From Heterohyrax brucei (taxonomy: Eukaryota > Chordata > Mammalia > Hyracoidea > Procaviidae): a DNA stretch of 64,000 nucleotides. The position numbers and the translations under genes were made by a program. Positions within the stretch are counted from its first letter, which is position 1. Each line of letters opens with the position of its first letter. Under the pieces are notes generated by a model, which saw only the letters and a program-made list of their open reading frames with translations, was not told the origin of the DNA and ran no database searches. Shown here one piece after another: positions 10,855-21,239 of this stretch. The DNA lies in assembly GCA_028571685.1 (NCBI GenBank), contig CM053154.1, positions 11,068,001 to 11,132,000 on the forward strand. The letters run 5' to 3'.

Positions 10855-10972
10855 GCGTGTCACTTGTGACTCAGCAGGTCTGTGGTGGGGCCTGGGCTTC
10901 TGCATTTCTAACAGGCTCCCAGCTGAATTGGATGCTACTAGTCCGTGGACTATACTCTGAGTATCAAGACTG
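10855..10972 (+). mobile_element. MER5A-like hAT-Charlie MITE
   Basis: GACTCAGCAGGTCTGTGGTG, GGGCCTGGGCTTCTGCATTT and CTAACAGGCTCCCAGCTGAA, ending TCCGTGGACTATACTCTGAG, follow the MER5A consensus order through its 3' terminal repeat. The 5' part is missing. An ancient eutherian-wide element. Confidence 0.75.
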
Positions 10973-11331
10973 AGAACATTCCAGAAAGTGCCTTTGTGAG
11001 TGTGTTGAATAGCATCAGCTGTACAGATAGACTGAATGGTGTCACAGGGGCTGGCAGACCCTTCCCTAAAGCCTGCCTGCCTGCCTTCTCTCATTCTCTC
11101 CCTCTAGTCCTCTCCCTCTCCCTCTTTCTTCCCTTTTCCTCTTCTTCTTTCTTTTTCTTTTCCTACTGCCCAAAGCTAAGAGAAGTTGTGCCCATGAGAC
11201 CCAGGACTATGGTTCAAGTCCTTGAAACCTAATTCTAAAGGAAGTTGCAGCTTGACTGTGTAATCTACATGTTGGTGTAGCCAGCAAGCTCTTTTCAGGA
11301 ATGATTTCTATTCTGTTCTCTTCTATTGAAA
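10973..11331. other. Unrecognised sequence with a polypyrimidine tract
   Basis: A CT-rich tract at about 11085-11165 dominates and is what keeps the local open frames free of stops. No gene or repeat family recognised. Confidence 0.5.
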
Positions 11332-11490
11332 ATGGTGGTGGTGAAGTGTTTACATGCTATGGCTGCTAACCAATAGGCTGGTGGTTCGAATCCACCACAC
11401 GTTCCTTGGAAGCTTGCTGCGGCAGTTCTACTCCGTCCTATAGGGTTGCTATGAATCAGCATCACCTCAACAGCAGTGGGTTTGGTTTAG
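11332..11490 (+). mobile_element. AFROSINE, near full length
   Basis: GTGAAGTGTTTACATGCTAT, GGCTGCTAACCAATAGGCTG, B-box GGTTCGAATCC, and CTATAGGGTTGCTATGAATC, ending CAGTGGGTTTGGTTTAG. Confidence 0.88.
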
Positions 11491-12391
11491 TTTTCTTTCT
11501 TATTACTTCTCTCTGTAAAAACTGTGCTATAACTGTGAAACCCCACAGAGCTGGAACTTGACAGAACTACCTTGTTTGTCCAGGGCTCACAAGCTTTCTG
11601 CCTTTGCCAGAGTGCAGTCTTTTCCATTTCTCTCTGCTGGTGGGCGACATTCTGGTTTTCCTTCTCCGACAAGTTTCCTCTTCATACAGGTTCTGGCTCT
11701 CATAGATTTTGCTGGAGTAAGAAACCACAGGATTGCAAGCATTAAAAGGACTCGAAGTTAAACAGCTCCCAAGGGGGGGCACATACGGAGGCATTTACAA
11801 AACCTGCCACCCCCACCCCCTCCAATCAGCAACAAAAACAATGGTGGTTTTATTGACACAAAAGAAATTCGGGAGTGACTCATCTTGATTGTCAGGAAGA
11901 GCCCAATGGGAGCCCCTTCAAACAGTCTGGGAGCTGTTCTGATAGTTTTGATCCAAGATGTGATTAGTGGTTAATGGTCCTTGAAAGACATCTTTATTTA
12001 TTACTGTTGCGGATCAGGGTTGTCTTGATATTGATCTTTTCCAGTTTTCTACTTCATCCTTTGAAATGTTCAAAACAAACGGGCACCTCATGGCCTGCAG
12101 CAAGCACTTTGTGTAAAACTCATTTCCTTTGGCAATTAATGTCATGCGTGTCTTTCTTTGGGATTGTTGTTTGGGCAGCCATTCTGTTAGGCCAGAGGCT
12201 TGAAATAAATGAGGACTAACAGTTTCAGAGGGAGATAGGAGGTAACTGAGAAACTCGATCAAAAATAAATTCAAAACTTCAAAGGAGGCATCGAACCCAA
12301 GCGTAATCAGTATAGTTATTAGGAAATTGTAATTCTTAATATAACCTGGGGGGAAATGAAATGTCAAGTTTGGGATTTTTAGAAAGTTGAT
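11491..12391. other. Unrecognised sequence
   Basis: No gene or repeat recognised. An open frame of 139 codons on the minus strand (12014-12433) has no domain and partly overlaps RTE sequence, so it is treated as chance. Confidence 0.4.
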
Positions 12392-12992
12392 GTGCTTATC
12401 AGATGGGTGGTGATGCTGTTGATCAGAATGCAAGTAATCTGCAGCGTTTTTAGAAGGTCTTTATTGATGTGCATGAGAAATGGAGAAAAGATCGAAGTTG
12501 TCAAGGGTTTCCTTTTGCTTGGATCCCTAATCAGTGCTTGTGGAAGCGGTTGTGTTGCATGGGGCAAATCTGCTGCAGAAGACCTCCACTAAGTGGAGAG
12601 CTGGACAATGAAATAGGAAGACTGAAGAAGAATTGATGCCTTTGAATTGTAATGTTGGTGAAGAATATTGTACACACCATGGAATGAATGAATGAATGTT
12701 TCTTAGAAGAAATACAGCGAGAATGTTCTTTAGCAGTGAGGATGGCAAGAGTTAATCTTCTACTTTGGATGTTATCAGGAGGGACCAGTCCCTGGAAAAG
12801 GACATCATGTCTGGTAAAGTAGAGGGTCAGTGGAAAAGACTTTCAAGAGGACAGCTTAACACAGTGACTGCAGTGATAGTCCCCAGTATAGGGAGGACTG
12901 TGAAGATGCCACCGGACCAGGCATGTTTTGTTCTGTTATAGATACAGCTTCCATGAGTTAGAACCAACTGGAAGGTACCTAACCCAACATAT
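12392..12992 (+). mobile_element. RTE LINE 3' portion, heavily diverged
   Basis: Sense-strand copy of the C-terminal part of the RTE open frame and its 3' UTR. Recognisable pieces are AATGGAGAAAAGATCGAAGT, GAAGAAGAATTGATGCCTTT, GGACCAGTCCCTGG, GGACATCATGTCTGG, GAGGGTCAGTGGAAAAGAC and TTTTGTTCTGTTATAG. It has multiple frame breaks and no intact reverse transcriptase. Confidence 0.75.
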
Positions 12993-13001
12993 TTGTGTTC
13001 A

Positions 13002-13190
13002 GAGTCCCTGGGTTGCACAGTCAGTGTGCTCAGCTACTAACCAAGAGGTTGTAAGCTTGAGGTCACCCAGAGGCATCTTGAGAGAAAGGCCAAGTGACTT
13101 ACTTCCAAAAATCCAGCCACTGACAACCCTAGCAAACACGTTTCTACTCTGACACATGGAGTGCCATGAGTTGGAGCTGATTCTACTGCT
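13002..13190 (+). mobile_element. AFROSINE, two-part-body subtype
   Basis: GAGTCCCTGGGTTGCACAGT, GTCACCCAGAGGCATCTTGA, GAGAAAGGCCAAGTGA, CTACTCTGACACATGGAG and TGCCATGAGTTGGAGCTGAT. It lies about 10 bp downstream of an RTE 3' end. Confidence 0.8.
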
Positions 13191-13789
13191 CTTCTTAGAG
13201 TGGGCCTCTTTAAATGCTGGAATGTTCTCAGGGTGGCACGTGGCAGCGGCGAGTGTCTCTGTCCCTTCACAGGTGCCTCTGCCACACACACGCCTAGAGA
13301 GACGACCAGCAGCACTCACTCCCTGCACAGTTTCACTGTTCTTTCTTCTCATGCATTAGTAGATGTATTTTTTGCTCAGCCCTCAGAGCTGAATGCAAGT
13401 TACTTTTCCTGTGTTGTGACCATGCTGTATAAAGCCAGGTAGACTTATTTAGTTATTTTTAATTTTTTTGTTGTGATTAAGTGGAAGTTTCCAATCCAAG
13501 TCAATTTTCCCCCTAAAACCCCAAGTACTCACCTCTCTGTAACTCTGTCTGCTCTCCTCATCCTGTAACAGCACTCTTATTTTTCACTCTTTACTTCTAG
13601 TATCCACTCAGCTGACACCTGTCCCCTCCTCTCCACTCTGAAAAGAAACCAGTAGGACAGCCTCACATATATTTATTAAACCATGAAGTACCACCACTTG
13701 CAACACTGTGTCCCCAAGTCCAGTCCATTCTTTGTGTGAAGTGTTAGCGAAGCCAGGTGGACTTTATTGACACTGGAATGGCAGGAAGG
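13191..13789. other. Unrecognised sequence
   Basis: No repeat or gene recognised. Contains CT-rich sequence and short domain-free open frames on both strands. Confidence 0.4.
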
Positions 13790-13925
13790 GGGCCTAGTGG
13801 CACAGTAGTTAAGTGCTTGCCTGCTGACCAAAAGGTCAGTGATTCCATAAGAGAAAATTTTGCAGTCTGCTTCCTGAAGAATTTACAGCTCCAGAAAACT
13901 ATGGGCAGTTCTGTTTGATGGTAAT
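13790..13925 (+). mobile_element. AFROSINE, decayed
   Basis: GGGCCTAGTGGCACAGTAGT, TAAGTGCTTGCCTGCTGACC and AAAAGGTCAGTGATTCC, then a body with GAATTTACAGCTCCAGAAAA and GGGCAGTTCTGTTTGATGG. The tail is lost. Confidence 0.7.
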
Positions 13926-14838
13926 GGCTTCAGTTTAATCTTAGAATGGGAGTATGCCACAAAAGTTATAGATTGCAGGGGAAAGAGAGATTACTTCCAA
14001 CCAGTGGTAGTGGGCAAAGTCTTTCTGAAACAGCAGAGATAGGGGTTGGGCCTTGGAGAACAAGTGCAACTTTGACAGGTACTTGGGGGAGAACTCCAGT
14101 GACAGCAGGGAAGGTGAAGGTTCAGGAGAAGCTTCAGAAGGATGTTCTGTGTCTATAGAAAGCAGGTGCAGTGGAGGGTGGCCTGGTATGCATTTCCAAA
14201 GGCCTCGACTACCTTTCTCTGTGATTTGCCTTTGTTCCATTGGCAGTCTGAGATGCAGACAGATATCAGTGGTGGAGTGATGGAGGTTAGGTGGGTAGAA
14301 CTGTAGGTTATTGCTAGGGCACTCAGTGGCCTGTAGTGGAAGTGGCCTGGAGACAGTTCTCACAGGGGGTGAGGATGGAGCAGAAGGGGCAGCCTGGTGC
14401 CAAGTGTGGTGGGATAGGGTACAGGTGGACAGTTTAGAAGGAACCTGAGATAGCTGTGAAGAGTGGACGCACTTCCCTAGGGGTAGAGTGTTGCAATAGA
14501 ATCTTTGAGGAGATGGCCATGGATATTTGGAAAAAACATTGCCAATATTAGGAGATAATTCTATATTTTGAAACAAAAGAAACTTTGGTTGTTTTAATGA
14601 TAGAAACAACAAAGTAATATGTTACGCTTTGGGGTTAGAGCTGTGGAATTCTTTGGCATGTATTCTTGACTGGGGAAAGGACTTCTGCAGAAGTCAGAGG
14701 TTCAGTTTCAGGTCAAGGGAGCAGGCCAGGGAGAAGCGTCACATGACTTTACTGAAAAGTCCACTGGAGCCAAAGGAGAGTATGGGTGGACTAGTGTCCA
14801 TGCAGCGGAGCTTGGGTGGCAGGTCTGCTTGCAACAGG
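13926..14838. other. Unrecognised stretch with a 223-codon open frame
   Basis: Minus strand 13941-14612 is open for 223 codons, the longest open frame in the window. The predicted product is rich in Ser, Pro and Leu, has no domain I recognise, and its first ATG has no notable context. No flanking splice sites or polyadenylation signals are apparent. A chance frame in single-copy or very old repeat DNA is most likely; a decayed gene cannot be excluded. Confidence 0.35.
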
Positions 14839-15310
14839 GACTCTTAACTCCTTTTTGTGCTGTGGAGCCCCCTGCTGCCCTGGTGAGCCCTATGGACCCC
14901 ATCTCAGAATAATGTTCCTAATTGCATGAAATAAGGTACACTGGGTGATAAGAGCTACAGAGTATATTGAAATATAATTACCACAATACATGTTAAAAGT
15001 TGTAATAGCCGGTATGCTATTTATTAAGACGTTGAGTCACAGAGCTAGAGACAGATCTTGTCATTAGTGAAATTTTTCAATAGTGATGAGTACAAATGAT
15101 ATTTGGAGATTTGCTACAACCATAATGCTGTATGAAATATTGTTAATATCTAAAATTACATGACTGCTATTTTTTGCCTACTTTTAGAATCTCAGGAAAT
15201 GCCAGATTTCAGTTAGGTTAGGGAGGATAATAGAGGGGATGTTTTTTCCATTCAAGTTCATGGATGTCATGAACTCTGTGGACTTGACTTAGATTCCCTG
15301 GAATCTCTGC
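14839..15310. repeat. Probable ancient mammalian interspersed repeat, family not named
   Basis: The string GGACTCTTAACTCCTTTTTGTGCTGTGGAGCC (14838-14869), continuing through GAGCCCTATGGACCCCATCTCAG and ending CATGAACTCTGTGGACTT, has the feel of a widespread old mammalian repeat. I recall similar sequence in other placental genomes but cannot assign a family. Confidence 0.35.
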
Positions 15311-15484
15311 AAATGGCTCAAACCTTTCTCTAGACCAAGGAGTATAGAAATGAGGACAGAGAAGTATTGTGCTCAGACACCACTACACATGGCAGAAATC
15401 ACACAAGTCAAGACCAGTAACGGCACTGTTTTCATTGGTCCTCAAGAGTGGTAGATGGGACCAACAGGGACTTGTGTGGGTATG

Positions 15485-15680
15485 GAGTGCCTGGAGGTGC
15501 AAACAGTTAACTTGCTGGGCTGCTGCTGCAAGGTTGGAGCTTTGAGTTTGTCTAGAGGCATCTCGGAAGAAAGGCCTGGTGATCTATCCCTAAAAACCAG
15601 CTGTTGACAATGCCATGGTACACAGTTCCACTCATGGGATTGCCATGAGTTGGAATCTATATGAAGGCAACTGGTTTATG
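15485..15680 (+). mobile_element. AFROSINE, two-part-body subtype
   Basis: GAGTGCCTGGAGGTGCAAAC, AGAGGCATCTCGGAAGAAAG, GGCCTGGTGATCTATCCC and TTGCCATGAGTTGGAATC, with a GAAGGCAACTGGTTTATG tail. Confidence 0.82.
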
Positions 15681-15835
15681 TGGATATGAGAAGAGAGCCA
15701 GAAGAAGAGGGCTCTTGGGTGCAAATACAGAGGATTAGAGTTCGACTGACTCGTGGCAACTGCGTGGGCCCTACTGGCCACGGGGTTAGCCCAACTCGCT
15801 GGATGTTTCCTGATGCATGCAGACCATTCCATAAA

Positions 15836-15996
15836 CCAAACCTACCTTGTTGCCACTGTGTGAATTCTGACTCATAGTGACTGTGTAGGACAGGGTAGAA
15901 TTGCTTCACTGGAGTTTCCCAGGTGAGGCCGGTGAATTCAAACTGCTGACCTTTTGGTTAGCAGTTGAGTTCCTGACCACTGCACCACCAGAGCTC
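15836..15996 (-). mobile_element. AFROSINE, antisense near full length
   Basis: Tail ACCAAACCTACCTTGTTGCC, ATTCTGACTCATAGTGACTG, GAATTCAAACTGCTGACC (B-box complement), TTTTGGTTAGCAGTTGAG and head complement CACTGCACCACCAGAGCTC. Confidence 0.88.
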
Positions 15997-17282
15997 TTAG
16001 AACATTCAATAAGACCACAGAAATTTAACATGAGCCTTGATACAATCTTTGACATGAAAGAAACGGTGCCTGTGAAATACAGTTTCGGAAAAAGTATTGT
16101 GTCTCTGGATTTTGGGATGTCCCTGAAATCTCTTCCCACAATAATGTTTTCACATGGAGAAGTCTAACCCGAAGTCTATTTTGGGTGCAAAAACATTGTC
16201 CTTAGCTTAAATGTGGTTAAAGATTCTCTCACTGAATAACCAGCCACCTCTTTACGGATTCAAGAAAATGTCAAGAAGGCACTAATTTTAAAAGTGTTTA
16301 GACTATAAAATTGTAATCTCTGCTGTTATAACAAGTGACCGCCATCACCACTGAACCCATTTCTGGTAACTTTACTGGGGCTGTCCCCAGAAGACTTTTC
16401 TCCATGCTATGTGACGATTGTCACTGCAGTGATAACCCAGGCCCAAGGCAGGGAAAGCTTGGGCTGACTTGAACTGTCTCTTTTTTCCTTTAAGAGAGAA
16501 TTCCAGCTGGGCCTCACAGTCTGGCCCTGGAAGCCAGACTCATCTCACAGTTTCTTTGACAACTTGGATCTCAGCGCAAAACAGTGATCTTTAAACATGT
16601 AGATTTACTGGAATTCAAAGACCCTTCCCCTCCCCCGAAAGTATTGCAAGCATGACTCAAGACTTTAAAAACTGGGAGGAAAGTGTCAAACTGCTTTCAG
16701 AGAGTTGTATCTTTCCCCCTTTTGGCCTGGAGAGGGGCGTGAACAAGAGAGCCATAGGCGTTGGTGATACATCTTAGCAGATGGCCTTGGACATGAGACT
16801 TTATTTTCACTCAGTTGTCTGGCTCCTGTCGTTCATTCTGCATTATGTCTCAAAAACAGAGCTCCAGACTAATTGTAACTCCTTTGTGTAGAAATTGTAG
16901 GCTCTTTGTGAAAAGCACACTTTCTATTGTGTTCTCCCTTGTCTTGGACAATCTCAAGAACAAAATTATTGGCATTATCAACAGCCAGTTGGGACATCAA
17001 TTGTTGAGTGAGCCGGATGCTTCCTTCAGTAGTTGTCTGTGTAATTTTGTGATAAAACTTTTAAAGCACCAGCCCAGGAGCCACTGACTACCTTGCAGAG
17101 AAGAGCAATGAGATGTGGAAGAAGGAGCGAGGATTTGGAATTAGAGCTCAGGATCAATGCAAATTCCAGCTTGACTATTCAGCCAAATGATGTAACCTCA
17201 CACACTGGACGTTCTCATCTATGACACCAACATAATGATATAGAGTTCATAGATCTTTGTATGATGAAGGGAGTTAGCCACC
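15997..17282. other. Repeat-poor island, candidate conserved non-coding sequence
   Basis: No interspersed repeat recognised over about 1.3 kb, which is unusual here. The part at 16805-17095 holds homeodomain-like sites (CTAATTG at 16869, ATCAATTG at 16996, AAAATTATTGG at 16963) and low-complexity-free sequence. The frame 16815-17087 (+) is open for 90 codons but lacks domains. Possible enhancer-type element by inference only. Confidence 0.35.
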
Positions 17283-17664
17283 ATGTATCTGTCAGTCTGC
17301 TGTGCAGTGATGGTCTGTGTGGTACTACGATGCTGGAGGCTGTGTCACTGTCATTTTAAGTATCAGCAGGGTCTCCCATGGTGGACAGGTTTGGGTGGGG
17401 TTTCCAGCCTGAGACAGACTAGAAAGAAAGACCTGGAGACCTACTTCTGAAAATCAGTCAGTGAAAACCCTGTGGATCACAACCAAATACTGTCCACTAA
17501 CGGTGCTGGGAGAGGAGGCCCCTAGGTCGGAAGGCCCTCAAAATACGCAGCAGACCTGAGCATCTCAACGATTATGCAGATGGTCCAGGCCTGGGCAACG
17601 TTTCATTCTCTTGTAGATGGTGTTACCATGAGTCCAAGGTAACTTGAAATCAACTGACAGCTTC
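17283..17664 (+). mobile_element. Internally deleted RTE element (non-autonomous)
   Basis: RTE 5' sequence (GATGGTCTGTGTGGTACTAC through GGAAGGCCCTCAAAATACGC) joins the 3' end (GCATCTCAACGATTATGC, GGGCAACGTTTCATTCTC, TTACCATGAGTCC). The joint falls at the same place as in the 3.3 kb and 34.5 kb copies, right after GGAAGGC-CTC. Confidence 0.72.
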
Positions 17665-17698
17665 AGGGAGATAAAAGTTAGGAGTACACCTGATATAG

Positions 17699-18060
17699 CA
17701 GGCCTGATGGTGCAATGGTTAAGTGCTTGCCAGCTAACGAAAAGGTTGACTGTTTGCACTTACCCAGTGGTACCACGGAAATCCTGGTGGCGTAATTGGT
17801 TAAGTGCTACTATGGTAGCCAAAAGGTCAGCAGTTGAAATCTATCAGGCACACTCCTTGAAAACTCTATGGGGCAGTTCTGCTCTGTGCTATAGGGTCAT
17901 TATGAGTTGGAAACAACTCGACGGCATTGGGTTTGGTTTGTTTTTTTGGAGTGGCACCGTGGGAGAAAGAGCTGGCGATCTGCTCCCATAAAGATTATAG
18001 CCTAAGAAACCCATGTGGTCGCTATGAGTGGGAATCAACTTGGTGGCACCTTAACAACAA
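17699..18060 (+). mobile_element. AFROSINE, GATCTGCTCC subtype, split by another SINE
   Basis: Head at 17699-17774 (GGCCTGATGGTGCAATGG), body and tail at 17950-18060 (GGCGATCTGCTCCCATAAAG ... GGTGGCACCTTAACAACAA). The two parts are separated by a complete second SINE and share a duplicated AGTGG(T/C)ACC at the break. Confidence 0.85.
17775..17949 (+). mobile_element. AFROSINE, near full length, nested
   Basis: GGAAATCCTGGTGGCGTAAT, AGCCAAAAGGTCAGCAG, ACTCTATGGGGCAGTTCTGC, CGACGGCATTGGGTTTGG and a short T-rich tail. Flanked by AGTGGTACC (17766-17774) and AGTGGCACC (17950-17958), a 9-bp target-site duplication with one mismatch. Confidence 0.9.
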
Positions 18061-18123
18061 TACCTAGTATAATGTGTGATACTTAATGGGCCTAATCTCT
18101 CTCTTTCTTTCTCTGTCATATAT

Positions 18124-18237
18124 AGTGACGCTATAGCGCAGAATAGAACTGTCCATAGGACTTCTGAAGAGCGACTGGTGGGGTTGAGCTGCTGACCTTT
18201 TGGTAAGCAGCTGAGCTCTTAACCACTGTGGCTCCAT
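18124..18237 (-). mobile_element. AFROSINE, antisense, tail-truncated
   Basis: AGTGACGCTATAGCGCAGAA, AGAACTGTCCATAGGACTTC, GAGCTGCTGACCTTTTGGT and CTCTTAACCACTGTGGCTCC. The most 3' tail is missing. Confidence 0.78.
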
Positions 18238-18672
18238 GGGCCTGATAAGTGGTAGCTTATCAGGTCTGGTGCTTGTTGGAAGATGCTGTAATCTGACTAT
18301 TGTGGCTACTAGCATATTTCCAATAGGTCACATGACACCATAGCATAGTAGCATCTGGTTTAAAAACTGAACCATGTTCCCTCTCTCTTACTCCTCTGCC
18401 TTCTGGTCTCTTAGGGGTGCAGCTGCCCCACTGTCCCCTCTCACAGCAAGCCACAGTGCCTAAGCCTCAAGTCTAGAAACGGTTGCAAGAAAAATCGAAC
18501 CTGTGCTCTAAACACTGTCAGAAAAGACTGGACACTGTTGCTACACAGGGGCTCAAATCCTTGCTCTTGACCAACTTTCTATAGTATCTTGATAGATAAA
18601 CCATGAAAGCACTGGTTGACCATTTTCTTTGATTTAGTTGTGCCATAGTGTGAAGGGGGAAACCCTCCTCAT
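18238..18672. other. Unrecognised sequence
   Basis: Nothing recognised; short open frames lack domains. Confidence 0.4.
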
Positions 18673-18835
18673 GGGGAAACCCTGGCGGTGCAGTGATTAA
18701 GAGCTACGGCTGCTAACCAAAAGGTCGGCAGTTCAAATCTGCCAGGTGTTTCTTGGAAGTTCTATGGAGGCAGTTCTACTCTGTCCTATAGAGTCACTAG
18801 GGGTTGGAATCAGCTCAACGGCATTCAGTTTGGTA
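18673..18835 (+). mobile_element. AFROSINE, near full length
   Basis: GGGGAAACCCTGGCGGTGCA, CGGCTGCTAACCAAAAGGTC, B-box GTTCAAATC, TCCTATAGAGTCACTAGGGG and tail CTCAACGGCATTCAGTTTGG. Intact A- and B-box-like head. Confidence 0.92.
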
Positions 18836-18871
18836 ATGTGAATGGAGTACATGACGGGTTTTATGATTAAT

Positions 18872-19075
18872 ATCAGACTGACCATCAATCGGATTCTGCC
18901 ACTTTTCCCAGCTATGGGAACCTGGATGAATGACTTAATCTTCCTGTCCCTTAGTTTCCCCATCTATGATCAAGGGATAATTTTCAGACCTTTGCTATCT
19001 GGTGTGATACTCACAGGTGTATGAAGAGAAAGCAAGTGGCCCACGCCTGGAAGATAGCAGAGACTCAGCTTGTGC
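18872..19075 (+). mobile_element. MIR SINE
   Basis: GATTCTGCCAC..., GAATGACTTAATCTTCCTGT, CCCTTAGTTTCCCCATCTAT, GTGATACTCACAGGTGTATG and CCCACGCCTGGAAGATAGCA follow the MIR consensus order through the core and 3' end. An ancient mammalian tRNA-derived SINE. Confidence 0.68.
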
Positions 19076-19562
19076 AGGTGAATAGTGACATAAAAGTGAC
19101 TCTCAAGGTTACTGTTCCCCAGGGACCTAGGTCATAGTTGTGCAGCTTTGGAGGGAGCCTTTGCTCATGGTGGTTTTAAAAAGTCAAATGAAAAGAAAAT
19201 CCAAGTTTGACATTTTCCCAGATGCCTTGCCCACAAATCACTGAGTTTGAGGACTAAGCCATCTTGAGAATTGATACTTGGGCTTTCTGCATTAGTTCTC
19301 AGGTGATGGTGACAAACCATTGCAGGCGTAAACATCAGAATTTATGGAATTTGGGGCCGAGATGCCTTAGAAATTGGAAATCACCAACAGAAGTTTTCTC
19401 TTTGTGCCGGGATGGTGAAACAGCAGCCTTTAACTTTTAAAACTTGACTTTAGTTCAGGCTTTTAAAACATTTGCAAACTTTATCAGGCATTCTATTCAG
19501 TAAGAGCACACGAAACAACAAAACAGATACCCACATGTCAAGCTAAGATGTAATTATCCCAT
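19076..19562. other. Unrecognised sequence
   Basis: No repeat or gene recognised. Confidence 0.4.
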
Positions 19563-19564
19563 AA

Positions 19565-19708
19565 AACAAAAAAAACCCCAAACCCACCAATGTCGAGTCA
19601 ATTCTGACTCCTAGCAACCCAACATGACACAGTAGAACAGCCTCGTAGGGTTTCCTAGGCTGTCATCTTTACAGTTAGCAGTAGAGACCTAAATCACTGT
19701 GCCACCAA
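19565..19708 (-). mobile_element. AFROSINE, antisense, internally shortened
   Basis: CCCCAAACCCACCAATGTCG, AATTCTGACTCCTAGCAACC, TCATCTTTACAGTTAGCAG and CACTGTGCCACCAAAA. The middle, including the B-box region, is missing. Confidence 0.8.
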
Positions 19709-19710
19709 AA

Positions 19711-19776
19711 CAACAACAAAAAACCCCAAACCCATTGCCATCGGGTTGACTCTGACTCATAGCACTACCAGGGCTT
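19711..19776 (-). mobile_element. AFROSINE, antisense, head joined to tail
   Basis: CAACAACAAAAAACCCCAAA and CCATTGCCATCGGGTTGACT (tail) lead straight into ACTACCAGGGCTTC (head), a roughly 100-bp internal deletion. It abuts the preceding SINE in the same orientation. Confidence 0.75.
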
Positions 19777-20839
19777 CTTAAATTCTTCCAACAGTTGACT
19801 TCAAAGAGAGAAACTCTTCCTAGTAAATGAAACACATCCAGACTAGACAGAGGATTTAACCCTTTCACAGCCAACTGGGGAACACTGCTGGCAGAAAGAA
19901 TTCTGAGAGCAGGAAAGCACTTCAGAGAAGCTAGATACCATGGGTACTTCTAAGGAATTTATAATTCAGGTGTGAGTGATAGTTGGTTCAGCATGAAACG
20001 ATAAGCAACACAGTGTATTTGAAAGGCAACACAGAAGACATGTTTTCTGTATTTTATGGTAGAGGAAATGAGGAATAGGGAATTAGAATAGACTAGGGCT
20101 ACCTTGGAAGTATCTTGTGGGAAATTAATTGCCATAGAAGGGAACTCACATAGCATAATGGGAAATGCCATTTATTATCTTCAGTTTATTAATCAGTCCT
20201 GGTGATGCTGATTGATTCTAAACCCATCAATCAATTCCTGAAAAAGGAAATAGAACCTTGCAGGGGCTGATTGCATGTCAGAGCGACTCTTGCCTTTTTT
20301 TTTTTTACTAAAGTGGAATCAGTGGACCAGGCATGGCTGGAGTTTGTAACTTGCCTTCCACCCTGGGGATGGACTGCCTGCCCATTAATTTCTGCCAGGG
20401 CATCTGAGCCCATCCCCAAGCTGAAAACTGGAAAGAATGTCCTGCCATGCATACTTTTGGCAGTTAAGCAACCCATGTGGAGATCAAACATCACTTAGAA
20501 ACTGGAAAGGAAAGTCACATTTGCCCCCGGAAGATGGCCAATGAGACCAAGAAATGAAGTTCTATCAAGCTGACTACCTGTCCAGAAGGCTTAGGTCATT
20601 TGTGGTATCTGTGCTTGGGGACATTCAGGAAGTGAGAGTGTGGTACTGAGATGTTTATTAGCTTTCTTTTAGTGGGAGAACAAATGCTGTCTGGCAAGTA
20701 GCATTTCAAGGTGAACAATGATGAGTTTCATGTCTATTTTGCTCTCTGGAATTTTCTTTCTGTCCTATCAAGCTGCATCTCTGATTGATCTCTGCCCTGA
20801 GTTCCCGTTACAGTTGGAGTAAGTTTTCTGAATGCTGGC
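19777..20839. other. Unrecognised sequence
   Basis: No confident repeat or gene. A poly-T run at 20295-20306 interrupts. Confidence 0.4.
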
Positions 20840-21222
20840 GGTGTTAGCATCTGGACCAGGCTGTTCTTTGTTGTGGCAGCTGCTCCGTGCATTGTAGGAT
20901 GCTTTGCAGCATTGTGGGTCTCTGCCCACTCTATGCCAGTAGCATCTTCCACAAAGTTGTAACACACAAAACTGTCTGTAGAAAGAAAGCCGAACCAAGT
21001 CTGTTGCCGTCAAGTCCATTTTGACTCATAGCAATCCTGTAGGATGGAGTAGAACTGCCCTATAGAGTTTCCAAGGAGTGCTTGGTGGATGTGAACTGTT
21101 GACTTTTCAGTTAGCAGCTGTAGCACTGAGCCACTATGCCACCAGGGTTTCCAAAATGTTCTCTAGACGTCGCTGAACATCTCCTGGGAGACAAGATCAC
21201 CTCTGTTTGAGAACCACTGATT
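20840..21222 (-). mobile_element. MER20 hAT-Charlie MITE, split by a SINE
   Basis: Antisense MER20. The 3' half is at about 20840-20985 (GTTCTTTGTTGTGGCAGCTG, GTGCATTGTAGGATGCTTTG, CTCTGCCCACTCTATGCC). The 5' end is at 21153-21222 (ATGTTCTCTAGACGTCGCTG, CATCTCCTGGGAGACAAGAT, TTTGAGAACCACTG). An AFROSINE occupies 20990-21152. MER20 is a eutherian DNA transposon non-autonomous element; other copies have been linked to progesterone-responsive enhancers, but nothing here shows activity. Confidence 0.78.
20990..21152 (-). mobile_element. AFROSINE, antisense, inside MER20
   Basis: CCGAACCAAGTCTGTTGCCG, ACTCATAGCAATCCTGTAGG, GAACTGCCCTATAGAGTTTC, and head complement CACTATGCCACCAGGGTTTC. Near full length. 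Confidence 0.9.
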
Positions 21223-21239
21223 CACCATAATAGTTAAAC

